A stretch of 64,000 nt of DNA from the NCBI RefSeq assembly GCF_000285535.1, contig NZ_HE610985.1, positions 182,084 through 246,083 on the forward strand, given 5' to 3'. Under the pieces are notes generated by a model. That model had not been told where the DNA came from and made no database searches. It worked only from the letters and a program-made list of their open reading frames with translations. Made by a program: the position numbers and the translations under genes. Shown here piece by piece: positions 34,667-43,646 of the stretch; within the stretch, counting starts at the first letter, position 1, and the number at the start of each line of letters is the position of its first letter. The DNA comes from Bacillus timonensis. GTDB taxonomy: Bacteria > Bacillota > Bacilli > Bacillales > Bacillaceae_L.

Positions 34667-35431
34667 ATGAAAAACATTCCGATTGGACTTCAAATGTTTA
34701 CACTAAGAGATGAGTGTAGTAATGACTTTTTAGGGACATTAGAAAAAGTCGCAGAACTCGGGTATCAAGGGGTTGAATTTGCTGGGTATTATGGTCTACC
34801 TGCAAATGAGTTAAAAAAAGTGATCGATCATCTTGGTTTAAAAGCTACATCAAGTCATATTCCTATATCCTCTTTAGAAGAAAACTTACATGAGATTATC
34901 GCCTACGAACATGCAATTGGAAACGACAAAATTGTTTGTCCATTCCTTCCTCCAGAACGACGAAAAGAAGAAGATTATCTACAACTAATTAATAGTTTGA
35001 ATCATATTGGGCAAGAGTGTCAAAAAGAAGGAATTACATTCTGTTATCACAATCATGATTTTGAATTACAACTCCTATCGAATGGACGTACCGCACTTGA
35101 AACACTTCTATATGAAACAAATCCTGAATGGGTAAAAGCAGAGTTTGATATTTATTGGTTAACAAAAGTTGGTGAAGATCCGGTTCAGTGGTTGCAACGT
35201 TATCAAGGAAGAACACCACTTGTTCACTTAAAGGATATGACAACAGACGGTGAACAATTTTTCGCTGAATTAGGGACAGGTGGAGTAGATATAGACGCGG
35301 TATTAAAGCAAGGGGCAAACTCAAATGTGGAATGGTTCATTGTTGAACAAGATCGTTCAAGGCGCTCCCCACTTGAAAGTGTTGAAATGAGTATTCAATA
35401 TTTGAAAAAAAAGTCAGTGCTTTCTAGTTAA
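34667..35431 (+). CDS. Sugar phosphate isomerase/epimerase family TIM-barrel protein
   Basis: 254 residues; ATG 34667 behind AAAGGGAGAGG. The xylose-isomerase-like barrel is recognised by GYQGVEFAGYYGLPANELKK, the metal-site motifs FCYHNHDFEL, AEFDIYWLTKVGEDP, LVHLKDM and the final Glu in FIVEQDRS. Members (IolE-, YcjR-type) isomerise, epimerise or dehydrate sugars and keto-sugars. It opens the LacI-regulated operon whose end holds two Gfo/Idh/MocA dehydrogenases, so it may act on a keto-sugar made by them. Confidence 0.85.
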   Translation: MKNIPIGLQMFTLRDECSNDFLGTLEKVAELGYQGVEFAGYYGLPANELKKVIDHLGLKATSSHIPISSLEENLHEIIAYEHAIGNDKIVCPFLPPERRKEEDYLQLINSLNHIGQECQKEGITFCYHNHDFELQLLSNGRTALETLLYETNPEWVKAEFDIYWLTKVGEDPVQWLQRYQGRTPLVHLKDMTTDGEQFFAELGTGGVDIDAVLKQGANSNVEWFIVEQDRSRRSPLESVEMSIQYLKKKSVLSS

Positions 35432-35500
35432 GATATTAGTTAGTAATAGGTAACGAAGGTAGAACTTTACTTACTATATAAAAATTCAGGAGGTTAAAAA

Positions 35501-36805
35501 ATGAAAAAGCTGATTACTATTTTTACAGTTTTATCTGTTTTACTATTAGCTGCTTGTGGGTTGAATGGTGGTGGTTCAACAAGCGAATCATCATCTGGAA
35601 AGGCTGAGGACAGTAAAAGTAATGAGGGTAAAAAAGTGTTGGAATTCTGGCATATTGATCCAGGTGAAAAAGAAAAGATCTATGAAGAAGCTGTTGCTAG
35701 ATTTGAAGAAAAACACCCGGATGTCGACGTAAAGGTTCTTCGCATTCCGAATGATGCTTTTAAACAAAAACTTTCTGTTGCAATGTCAGGTAACGAAGCT
35801 CCCGATGTGTTTAGTAACTGGGGTGGAGGTTGGTTAAAGAACTTTGTTGATCAAGGGAAGGTGTTAGATCTAACGGAATCAACCGATAAGGCTCATTTTA
35901 ACGAACTTGCTCTTGATAATACAACCTTTGATGATAAAGTGTATGGTCTTCCTTTAGGTTTATCAATTGATGTTGTGTTTTACAATAAAGAAATTTTTGA
36001 AAAATACGGATTAACACCACCTAAAACATATGATGAATGGCTCTCAGTAATTGATACGTTAAAAGAAAACAATATTATTCCAATTGCTTTAGCAAATCAA
36101 ACAAAATGGCCAGGGGCTTATCTGTTTATGAACTTTGCAAGTCGTATTGCAGGTCCTGAATTATTTGATAGCGCGTTTAATAGAAAAGGCAGAGGCTTTG
36201 ATGATCCTGCATATGTTCAAGCAGGGGAATATCTACAAGAAATGGTTGAAAGGGAAGCGTTTAACCCTGGGTTTAATGGTGTCCCTTATGATGAAGGTCA
36301 AGGTCGCCAATTACTTTATTCCGGACAGGCTGCCATGATGGATATGACAATCTCTTTCGTAAACAACGTAAGACAAGAAGCACCTGAATTTGAAGAAAAA
36401 CTAGACTTTTTCTTATTCCCAACTGTTGAAGGTGGGAAAGGAGATCAAACCCAAGTTGGAGCTGCAACAGGACCGGTTTGGTCAGTAGCAAAAAACAGTA
36501 AATATCCTGATTTAGCTACCGAATTAGCAAAAGAATTAACAAGTGCAGAAACTGCTCAAAATTATATGGATCGTACAGGTTCACTATCTGCTATCCAAGA
36601 TATTAAACCAGCAGATGAATTTACAAAACGCTTTTATGAGATTGTTCAAGGAGCAACACATTTGCAAATGCCATATGATCAAACACTTCCACCAGAATTG
36701 GCAGAACTGCATAAAGATACGACTCAAGCCATATATGGATTGGATATGACTCCAGAAGAAGCCGCTAAGAAGATGGAAACAAAAGCGAAAGAAGTATTAG
36801 AGTAA
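35501..36805 (+). CDS. ABC sugar-type substrate-binding lipoprotein (family 2)
   Basis: 434 residues; ATG 35501 behind CAGGAGG. Lipobox LLLAAC near residue 20, then a Ser/Gly-rich linker. Type-1 sugar binding protein (VLEFWHIDPGEKEKIYEEAV, TYDEWLSVIDTLKENN). It is less like the two frl binding proteins than they are like each other. It delivers substrate to the permeases at 36867 and 37814. Followed by a strong hairpin. Confidence 0.88.
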   Translation: MKKLITIFTVLSVLLLAACGLNGGGSTSESSSGKAEDSKSNEGKKVLEFWHIDPGEKEKIYEEAVARFEEKHPDVDVKVLRIPNDAFKQKLSVAMSGNEAPDVFSNWGGGWLKNFVDQGKVLDLTESTDKAHFNELALDNTTFDDKVYGLPLGLSIDVVFYNKEIFEKYGLTPPKTYDEWLSVIDTLKENNIIPIALANQTKWPGAYLFMNFASRIAGPELFDSAFNRKGRGFDDPAYVQAGEYLQEMVEREAFNPGFNGVPYDEGQGRQLLYSGQAAMMDMTISFVNNVRQEAPEFEEKLDFFLFPTVEGGKGDQTQVGAATGPVWSVAKNSKYPDLATELAKELTSAETAQNYMDRTGSLSAIQDIKPADEFTKRFYEIVQGATHLQMPYDQTLPPELAELHKDTTQAIYGLDMTPEEAAKKMETKAKEVLE

Positions 36806-36813
36806 CTATAAAA

Positions 36814-36838
36814 AAGGGAGAGGAGTTTTCTCTCCCTT
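36814..36838 (+). promoter_or_regulatory. Hairpin between binding-protein and permease genes (3 of 4)
   Basis: AAGGGAGAG / CTCTCCCTT with a seven-base loop, eight bases after the binding-protein stop. No T run follows. Likely a stabiliser or processing end. Confidence 0.7.
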
Positions 36839-36866
36839 ACATATCCATAAAAAAGGAGGGGGATAT

Positions 36867-37817
36867 ATGATGGAAACAACAGAAGTTAAAGTAACGAACA
36901 CAAGGTCAATTATAAATGTAGCAACTCGAACAAAGCAGAAAAAATTTAAGAGTGCTCTAACCATTGGATTGTTTGTAGCACCAGCGTTAATTGTATATTC
37001 CATTTATGTGATATACCCAATTTTAACAACGTTAATGTACAGCTTCTATGATTGGGATGGGATGGGAGTTGGAGTCTTTGTAGGATTACAAAACTATATT
37101 GACTTATTCAAAGACGTCATTTTCTGGAAGGCACTTACAAACAATACCTGGGTTGTATTAACTTCCGTTTTTGTACAAATTCCTTTAGGTTTAATCATGG
37201 CCCTTATGCTGTTTGCGCCTATTAAAGGGATTAGGTTTTTCAGCAGTATTTACTTTTTCCCGTTTCTTATGTCAACAGTTGCAATCGGAATGTTATGGGT
37301 ATTGATGTTTGACCCAATCAACGGAATGATAAATCAGTTTATTAATTTGTTTGGCTTTGAAAATGTTGCGTGGTTGAGCCAGACTAACACGGCACTTTTT
37401 GCTGTACTACTCGTAATTGTGTGGCAATTCGCACCCTTCTACATGATTCTTTTTAAAGCTGCGATTGTCGGAATTCCAGAAGATTTGTATGAAGCAGCGG
37501 AAATTGATGGGGCGAATCCTTTAACGAAGTTTTTTCGTATTACCCTTCCTTTATTAATGCCAACCATTGTTAGTTCTTCCATATTAGCAATAGTCGGGTC
37601 ATTAAAGGCGTTTGATATTTTCTATATTATGACCGGCGGGGGTCCTAACCATGGGACAGAGTTATTAGGTACATACATGTTTAAGCAGGCATTTATTAAT
37701 TTTAACATGGGGTATGCTAGTGCCATTGCCTTTGTGATGTTCTTTGTTGCACTTTTTGTCACCATTATTATTCAAGTGATGGACTATTATCGCAAAAAGA
37801 GAGGGGCCTACGTATGA
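36867..37817 (+). CDS. ABC transporter permease (MalF type)
   Basis: 316 residues, six membrane helices plus a longer charged N-terminus than its paralogues; ATG 36867 after AAAGGAGGGGG. EAA loop DLYEAAEIDGANPLTKFFRI (TLP follows). Partner of the permease that overlaps its stop codon. Confidence 0.9.
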   Translation: MMETTEVKVTNTRSIINVATRTKQKKFKSALTIGLFVAPALIVYSIYVIYPILTTLMYSFYDWDGMGVGVFVGLQNYIDLFKDVIFWKALTNNTWVVLTSVFVQIPLGLIMALMLFAPIKGIRFFSSIYFFPFLMSTVAIGMLWVLMFDPINGMINQFINLFGFENVAWLSQTNTALFAVLLVIVWQFAPFYMILFKAAIVGIPEDLYEAAEIDGANPLTKFFRITLPLLMPTIVSSSILAIVGSLKAFDIFYIMTGGGPNHGTELLGTYMFKQAFINFNMGYASAIAFVMFFVALFVTIIIQVMDYYRKKRGAYV

Positions 37818-38635
37818 CGATTGGATTCAAAAAGATACCTCTATATGTCATTGCAGTTTTATTGCTAGTCTTCACAGGATTTCCGTTTTTATATATGATC
37901 TCGACCTCTTTGAAGACACAGAGTCAATTTTTTGAAAAGCCATTTGCGTTGTTTTCATCTTTTAATCTGGAAAACTTCCAAACGGTCTTTGAAATGGGAT
38001 TAAGTCGTTACTTTCTTAATAGTATCGTAGTTTCCACTGTAGCCGTTTTTGCAGTGATGATTATTGCTTCTTTAGCAAGCTATCCATTAAGCAGAATGAA
38101 ATTTAAATTGAATAAAGTTTTGTTTTTATTGTTTATTTCAGGGATGATGCTTCCTATTCATGCAACCCTAATTCCAATTTTTAAACTTTCGCAAAGCATG
38201 GGTGTACTGGATACGATTTGGGCATTGCTTGGGCCGTATATTGCATTTAGTCTGCCAATTTCAATCTTTATTTTAACTCAATTTATGCAAGAAATTCCGA
38301 AATCACTAGAGGAAGCTGCCAAAATAGACGGATGCAATCACTTTCAGATTTTCTGGCGAGTACTTCTTCCAATGCTAACACCTGCTTTAATGACTGTATT
38401 AATCTATAATTTCATTCATTTATGGAATGAATTTATCTTTGCCCTTGTCCTGATTTCTAGTCCAGAAAACATGACATTACCTCTAGGTTTACAAGACTTT
38501 AAAGGGGAATTTTCTGTGAATATTCCTGGATTGATGGCAGCATTGACACTTGCTAGTCTTCCAATCTTAGTCGTCTATCTTTTCTCACAAGAAAAAGTTG
38601 TAAAAGGACTTGCTGGCGGTGCAGTTAAGGAGTAA
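37814..38635 (+). CDS. ABC transporter permease (MalG type)
   Basis: 273 residues, six membrane helices. The start ATG overlaps the stop of the preceding gene (ATGA), so they are translationally coupled. EAA loop SLEEAAKIDGCNHFQIFWRV (LLP follows), ending KGLAGGAVKE. No ATPase gene follows. Confidence 0.9.
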   Translation: MTIGFKKIPLYVIAVLLLVFTGFPFLYMISTSLKTQSQFFEKPFALFSSFNLENFQTVFEMGLSRYFLNSIVVSTVAVFAVMIIASLASYPLSRMKFKLNKVLFLLFISGMMLPIHATLIPIFKLSQSMGVLDTIWALLGPYIAFSLPISIFILTQFMQEIPKSLEEAAKIDGCNHFQIFWRVLLPMLTPALMTVLIYNFIHLWNEFIFALVLISSPENMTLPLGLQDFKGEFSVNIPGLMAALTLASLPILVVYLFSQEKVVKGLAGGAVKE

Positions 38636-38652
38636 AGAAAGGATGGCCAGAA

Positions 38653-39792
38653 ATGAAAAAAGTAAAAATCGGTGTGGTCGGTTGTGGCAATATTAGCGAT
38701 ATTTATTTAACAAACTGTCAAACGTTTCAGAACCTCGAAGTAGTTGCTGTCTCAGATTTAGATTTGAATAAAGCTGCAGAAAAAGCATTGAAATATAATA
38801 TCCGAAAGGTTCTATCTGTTCAGGAGCTACTAGCAGACCCTGAAATTGACCTTGTTATCAATTTAACAATTCCTCGTGCACATGCAGATGTTTGTTTGCA
38901 GGCTTTAGAGGCTGGAAAACACGTATATGTTGAAAAACCACTCTCAACAACCCTTAACGACGGTAATAAAATTTTAGAAAAAGCCGAAGAAAAAGGATTA
39001 ATGATTGGTGCTGCTCCAGACACGTTTTTAGGAGGGGGCATACAAACTTGTAAAAAGTTGATCCAAGATGGGGCAATAGGCAAACCGATTGCAGCAACTG
39101 CATTTATGATGAAACATGGTCCGGAAAGCTGGCATCCTGATCCTGAATTTTTCTATCAAGACGGAGCTGGACCAATGTTTGATATGGGCCCATATTATAT
39201 TAATGTCCTTATTCAGCTAATAGGTCCTGTTCGCCGAGTAACAGGATCAACACAAATATCGGTACCTGAGCGAACCATTACGAGTAAGCCAAAATACGGA
39301 AAAAAGATTGAAGTCAATACACCTACACATGTCACAGGTATTCTTGATTTTGAAAATGGTGCAATTGGCACAATCATTACAAGTTTTGATGTGTGGGGTT
39401 CGAAAACACCGTATATTGAGATTTATGGAACAGAAGGAACATTAAGTGTTCCTGATCCAAATACATTTGGCGGACCTGTCATGATTCGCAAACCAGGTGA
39501 GGCCGATTGGGAGGAAGTGGGCTTAACTCACGGATTCATAGAAAATAGTCGGGGACTTGGGGTTGCTGATATGGCAGAAGCCATTCACTCAGGGAGACCT
39601 CTACGTGCATCAGGAAAACAGGCCTATCATGTACTTGAAGTGATGCATGGCATTTATGAATCTTCATTAAATGGTATGCATTATACGATGAAAAGTACTT
39701 TTGAGCAAGCTGCTCCACTTCCTGAAAACGGAATAGAAGAACTAGAGAATGATAAAGTTAAAACTTTTGAGGGAGGAACTAATAATGAGTAA
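38653..39792 (+). CDS. Gfo/Idh/MocA family oxidoreductase 1
   Basis: 379 residues; ATG 38653 behind AAAGGATGG. Rossmann start KIGVVGCGNISDIYLTNCQT, the family's EKPL motif in VYVEKPLSTT and a C-terminal alpha/beta substrate domain with WHPDPEFFYQDGAGPMFDMG then PYYINVLIQL. NAD(P)-dependent oxidation or reduction of a sugar or inositol hydroxyl. Overlaps the next dehydrogenase by eight bases. Two dehydrogenases plus a TIM-barrel epimerase point to a route through a keto-sugar. Confidence 0.88.
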   Translation: MKKVKIGVVGCGNISDIYLTNCQTFQNLEVVAVSDLDLNKAAEKALKYNIRKVLSVQELLADPEIDLVINLTIPRAHADVCLQALEAGKHVYVEKPLSTTLNDGNKILEKAEEKGLMIGAAPDTFLGGGIQTCKKLIQDGAIGKPIAATAFMMKHGPESWHPDPEFFYQDGAGPMFDMGPYYINVLIQLIGPVRRVTGSTQISVPERTITSKPKYGKKIEVNTPTHVTGILDFENGAIGTIITSFDVWGSKTPYIEIYGTEGTLSVPDPNTFGGPVMIRKPGEADWEEVGLTHGFIENSRGLGVADMAEAIHSGRPLRASGKQAYHVLEVMHGIYESSLNGMHYTMKSTFEQAAPLPENGIEELENDKVKTFEGGTNNE

Positions 39793-40837
39793 AGTAAAAG
39801 TGGGTATAATTGGATGTGGAAGTATAGCAAGACGTCGTCACCTTCCGGAGTATGCGGCACAAGAAAATGTTGAAATTGTTGCTGTCTGTGACATTGTTGA
39901 AGAACGTTCTATTGAAATGGCTGAATTATACGGGGCAATCGCATATGTGGATTATACGGAATTGCTAAAAAATGAAGACATTGATGCTGTAAGTGTTTGT
40001 TTACCAAATGCTTTACATGCGCCAGTTACGATTGATGCATTAAATGCAGGAAAGCATGTGCTATGCGAGAAGCCAATGGCTACATCGAGACGAGAAGCTG
40101 AGGAAATGATTCAAGCATCAATAGAAAACAATAAAAAGCTGATGATTGCTCATAATCAGCGCTTTGTTGCGTCACATGTAAAAGCAAAGCAAATACTTGA
40201 CAGTGGAGAAATTGGCAAAGTGTACAGTTTTAAAACAACATTCGGTCATCCTGGACCAGAACGATGGAGCATTGATGGTGCGACAAGTTGGTTTTTTGAT
40301 AAAGAACGAGCTTTTATTGGTGCAATGGGAGACCTCGGCGTACATAAGTCAGATTTAATTCGTTATTTGCTCGGCGAAATTGTTGAAGTTGGCTCATTTG
40401 TTGAGACAAATGCAAAGGAAAACACAGATGTCGATGATAATGCGGTTTGTATTCTTAAAACAGAAAACGGTGTGATCGGTACATTAACAGCAAGTTGGTC
40501 GTATGTTTCTGGAGGCGATAATTCAACAATTATTTATGGGGAAAATGGAGTACTAAGGCTAGAAGCTGACCCTGTACATTCATTAATCGTCGAATACAAA
40601 AACGGTGAAGTTGTGAAATATGAGCTAGATAAAATCCAATCAAATGAAGAAGGCGGACAAACCAATACGCATGTCATTGAAAACTTTGTAACCTGCATTA
40701 TCAATGACACTGTCCCACCAATCAGCGGGGAAGAAGGAATGAAATCACTTCAGGTAATATTAGCAGCACTTGAATCAAATGAAACGAAGCAAATTGTTCG
40801 AGTAAACACAGAAAAAGCTGCAATTTCACATTCTTAA
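39785..40837 (+). CDS. Gfo/Idh/MocA family oxidoreductase 2
   Basis: 350 residues; ATG 39785 with GAGGGAGGAAC upstream, inside the end of the previous gene. Rossmann start KVGIIGCGSIARRRHLPEYA, motif LCEKPMATSRREAEEM, substrate domain with GDLGVHKSDLIRYLLGEIVE. Distant from the first dehydrogenase, so the pair is not a recent duplication; they probably act at different steps. Last gene of the operon, followed by a strong terminator. Confidence 0.88.
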   Translation: MSKVKVGIIGCGSIARRRHLPEYAAQENVEIVAVCDIVEERSIEMAELYGAIAYVDYTELLKNEDIDAVSVCLPNALHAPVTIDALNAGKHVLCEKPMATSRREAEEMIQASIENNKKLMIAHNQRFVASHVKAKQILDSGEIGKVYSFKTTFGHPGPERWSIDGATSWFFDKERAFIGAMGDLGVHKSDLIRYLLGEIVEVGSFVETNAKENTDVDDNAVCILKTENGVIGTLTASWSYVSGGDNSTIIYGENGVLRLEADPVHSLIVEYKNGEVVKYELDKIQSNEEGGQTNTHVIENFVTCIINDTVPPISGEEGMKSLQVILAALESNETKQIVRVNTEKAAISHS

Positions 40838-40920
40838 TTTAGATTCTGTCAATTGTTGCAGTTAGATATTTCTACCTCAAGTATGGGGATTTAAAACAAA
40901 ACTAAGAACTATAAATGTTA

Positions 40921-40961
40921 CCCTGACCACTTATGTTATGTAAGTAGTCAGGGCTTTTTTT
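40921..40961 (+). terminator. Rho-independent terminator of the LacI-regulated operon
   Basis: CCCTGAC-C-ACTTA / TAAGT-A-GTCAGGG with a seven-base loop, then CTTTTTTT. Very strong. Confidence 0.92.
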
Positions 40962-41066
40962 CGTTCCTTATAGATGTACAACTAATAAAACATATAAATT
41001 TTTTGTAATTAATAAGTTGAACATATTTTCGGGTATATTATACAAAATAAACGGAGTTTGAGTTGA

Positions 41067-41258
41067 ATGGTATATCTTGGTCATAAACCAGATAAACAGA
41101 AAAATGCGATAAAACTAGATAGTGAAAGAGAAACTAAGGAATGGGACATGATGATTCATGAGTGCAATAAACAAACAAGAAAGGAGCTACTGATTTGGAC
41201 TTCAATCATCTTCCTAATCAAGATTCACCCATTTCTGGTACGGACTTCACCATTTTAG
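41067..41258 (+). CDS. Possible small protein overlapping the nuclease-like gene
   Basis: 63 codons from ATG 41067; first 43 residues polar (MVYLGHKPDKQKNAIKLDSE then RETKEWDMMIHECNKQTRKE) and plausibly coding, with CGGAG 11 bases upstream. The last third overlaps the next gene out of frame and looks like noise, so the real product could end or shift there. No family is recognised. It may be a small partner of the nuclease-like protein, or a chance frame. Confidence 0.35.
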   Translation: MVYLGHKPDKQKNAIKLDSERETKEWDMMIHECNKQTRKELLIWTSIIFLIKIHPFLVRTSPF

Positions 41259-41749
41259 ATTTTTGGAAATGGGGTTTCTCCAATGTACTCACTAATTCAT
41301 TAAGGGGTATTTTTGCTGAGTTTCTTGTTGGTGCGGCAATTGGCTCACTCAATGAAACTAGAATAGAATGGGACGCCTATGATTTAAATTACAAGGATAA
41401 AAAAATTGAAGTGAAATCTGCTGCCTTTATTCAAGCCTGGTATAAGGGAACACTTTCAAAAATTAGTTTTACGATTGGCCCCAAAAAGGAATACGACTAT
41501 CAAACAAATACCTATAGTCCAGAAGCGACAAGACATGCGGACCTATATGTATTTTGTTTATTACACGAAAAGAATCCTCAAATAGTGAACCCATTAGATA
41601 CAAACCAATGGAAGTTTTATGTGGTGCCTACCGTAGAATTAAATACATATTTTCCTCATCAAAAAACAATCTCACTTTCGACATTAAAGAAAAAGTTTGA
41701 GCCCAAATTATTCTCTGAATTGAAGGCGGAAATTGACTCGATAATCTAG
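41195..41749 (+). CDS. PD-(D/E)xK nuclease-like protein of unknown function
   Basis: 184 residues from TTG 41195, with AGAAAGGAG eight bases upstream. A possible nuclease core is visible in WDAYDLNYKDKKIEVKSAAF: an acidic residue, then E-x-K on the next strand, followed by a helix (FIQAW). The N-terminal helix NSLRGIFAEFLVGAAIG is the usual pre-core helix with a conserved Glu. The remainder (KEYDYQTNTYSPEATRHADL, YVFCLLHEKNP) fits the second half of such a fold. I recall similar stand-alone proteins in Firmicutes without a known role. It could be a defence or repair nuclease. Confidence 0.6.
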   Translation: MDFNHLPNQDSPISGTDFTILDFWKWGFSNVLTNSLRGIFAEFLVGAAIGSLNETRIEWDAYDLNYKDKKIEVKSAAFIQAWYKGTLSKISFTIGPKKEYDYQTNTYSPEATRHADLYVFCLLHEKNPQIVNPLDTNQWKFYVVPTVELNTYFPHQKTISLSTLKKKFEPKLFSELKAEIDSII

Positions 41750-42337
41750 AATTTTTTCTCCAGTTTAATAAGATTCTTTGAAGTGATACTGTATGTTAGA
41801 AGATAGAGATTGGGCATTTTTAAATGGGCTCTGTTTTAGGATGAAAAACACCAATACTAAAACTGGTTCAAGTTTTATCATTATTTCAAGTCTAACCAGA
41901 TAAAGGATTGCCTTGGACTATTGCTACACCTTAAATTTCTTGTTCTTAATCAACTAACTAGTAAAAGTAAACTAAGCGGAGGTTCTTCGGTTAGTTGGAG
42001 AATGGAGCTCGTTTTGGGTTATATAAGGGAAGGCTTTCCGATTATGCAAAGAAAATCGTGTCATTTTCGAATGTTTGGAGGCATTACCGGAATCTCACCG
42101 TTTATATAAGCCTTTTTTAAAAATAATTACGAATTAAGCGGAATTTGACAGTTTATTTTATTTATTAGTCCGAGTGCTTAACCTAATCCCCTTACCATAA
42201 TTGCATGCTATACGGGAATCAGCAGCTTTTTATCGACCAGCTTATAAAAATCAACAAGGTTGAACCGTTAACACGTAAATTATTTGCATTTTATATCATT
42301 ATCTTTATGTTATTTAATAAAATATCAAAATTTTCTC
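41750..42337 (+). other. Intergenic stretch before the purine riboswitch promoter
   Basis: About 590 AT-rich bases. Short open frames at 41921-42109 and 42205-42387 have no ribosome binding sites and no protein-like sequence. I see no terminator with a T run and no repeat. It may hold remains of deleted genes. Confidence 0.4.
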
Positions 42338-42365
42338 TTGAAATCCGAACGTATTGTATTATAAT
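42338..42365 (+). promoter_or_regulatory. Sigma-A promoter of the guanine riboswitch operon
   Basis: TTGAAA, 16-bp spacer, TATAAT, about 35 bases before the aptamer. Confidence 0.7.
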
Positions 42366-42398
42366 TTATTTATTGTTCGATATTTAATAATATACAAC

Positions 42399-42467
42399 CC
42401 CCGTATAATCCCGGTAATATGGTCTGGGAGTCTCTACAGAGTGGCCGTAAATCACTCTACTATGGAC
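42399..42467 (+). promoter_or_regulatory. Purine riboswitch aptamer, guanine type
   Basis: The three-way junction is readable: P1 CCGTA (42401-42405) / TATGG (42461-42465) with TATAAT in the first strand, P2 CCCGG / CTGGG with the loop TAATATGGT, junction GTCTCTAC, P3 AGAGTG / CACTCT with the loop GCCGTAAAT, and the closing TACTATGG. The base equivalent to position 74 is C, which in this class selects guanine, hypoxanthine or xanthine over adenine. Downstream genes for a purine permease and a phosphoribosyltransferase agree. Confidence 0.92.
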
Positions 42468-42483
42468 GGTGCTTCTGTTGATG

Positions 42484-42517
42484 AAACCGTTCAGTTTATT
42501 ATACTGGATGGTTTTTT
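42484..42517 (+). terminator. Riboswitch expression-platform terminator
   Basis: AACCGTTCAGT / ACTGGATGGTT with a short loop, then TTTTTT. The 5' strand ACCGT can instead pair with ACGGT at 42466-42470 next to the 3' strand of P1, giving an antiterminator when ligand is absent. So guanine should shut the operon off. Confidence 0.85.
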
Positions 42518-42553
42518 AGTGAGACAATATTGGGGGAAAAAGGGAGAAGACAC

Positions 42554-43627
42554 ATGGAAGACATACTTAAAGATTTACTAGCAGCATTCAGTGTTGTACT
42601 GAACGGTTTACCCCAGGGCTTACTTGCTCTGTCTTTCGGATTTGCATCTGTGCCGACTGCACTTGCATTTCTTGTTGGTGCGGTGGGGAATAGCTTAACA
42701 AGCAATGTGGCTGTTATATCATTTCAGGCAGAGACGATTGCGGTTGCTGGAACGATGGGAAAAGATATGCGGGAGCGCCTTTCTTCCATTTTTTATGGTG
42801 CTTTACTATTAGTAGTGATTAGTTTATTTGGATTAATGGAGCAAATCGTTGAATGGATTGGTCCTGTCATTACAAATGGAATGATGGCGGGTGTTGGTTT
42901 CATGCTTGCAAAAGTTGCATGGGATATGGCGAAGAATGATCGGATGATTGGAGTGACTTCCTTTGCCAGTGCTTTATTGACCTATATCATCACGAAGGAT
43001 TTAGTTTATACAATTACGATTTCGGTAATCCTTTCTAGTCTTGTCTATAACTTTACGAAGAAAGGAAATGAAACAGTTACGAAAAACGTTATTGAAGATA
43101 AATTCAAGTTGCAAAAATTCATCCTCAATCCGTCTGTTATTCGAGGTGCATTAGCACTTGTTTGTTTAAATATTGGAGCCAATATTGCGTTTGGAAAAAT
43201 CAATGGTGAAATTGCTGGCGAGGAAGTAAATATTGATACCCTTACCATCATAAGTAGTCTAGCAGACATGGCGTCAGCCCTGTTTGGTGGAGGCCCGGTT
43301 GAAGTTATCATATCGGCTACTGCATCTGCACCTCATGCTGTCTGGGCAGGGGTTTTAACAATGGCGATCATAGCCGTAATATTATTTTTTAGACTGTTAC
43401 CAAAAATCGGGAAATATGTACCGAGTGCCTCTATTGCAGGCTTCCTTTTTGTACTAGGTGCGATTGTTACATTACCTGGTAATGCAACTGCAGCTCTGAC
43501 AGGTACGGAACCAGGTTCTCCAATCGTTGCGGCTGTTACTATTATTGTGACGGCTATTACCGACCCATTCTTTGGATTACTGGCTGGTGTCATCATGGAA
43601 TTTTTACTAGGAATTTTTGGAGTCTAA
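42554..43627 (+). CDS. NCS2-like purine permease
   Basis: 357 residues with about ten membrane segments; ATG 42554 after AAAGGGAGAAG (the frame start at 42530 overlaps it). Sequence features SFGFASVPTALAFLVGAVGN, NSLTSNVAVISFQAETIAVA and GGGPVEVIISATASAPHAVW resemble NCS2/AzgA-type nucleobase transporters. It is shorter than PbuG-like proteins (about 430). Under a guanine-type riboswitch, and followed by a phosphoribosyltransferase, it most likely imports hypoxanthine, guanine or xanthine. Confidence 0.85.
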   Translation: MEDILKDLLAAFSVVLNGLPQGLLALSFGFASVPTALAFLVGAVGNSLTSNVAVISFQAETIAVAGTMGKDMRERLSSIFYGALLLVVISLFGLMEQIVEWIGPVITNGMMAGVGFMLAKVAWDMAKNDRMIGVTSFASALLTYIITKDLVYTITISVILSSLVYNFTKKGNETVTKNVIEDKFKLQKFILNPSVIRGALALVCLNIGANIAFGKINGEIAGEEVNIDTLTIISSLADMASALFGGGPVEVIISATASAPHAVWAGVLTMAIIAVILFFRLLPKIGKYVPSASIAGFLFVLGAIVTLPGNATAALTGTEPGSPIVAAVTIIVTAITDPFFGLLAGVIMEFLLGIFGV

Positions 43628-43646
43628 TACAATAGGGGTGTTAAAT

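Noticed and set aside
41921-42387. Two short frames (62 and 60 codons) before the riboswitch
   Set aside because: No binding sites, and the second runs into the promoter of the riboswitch operon.
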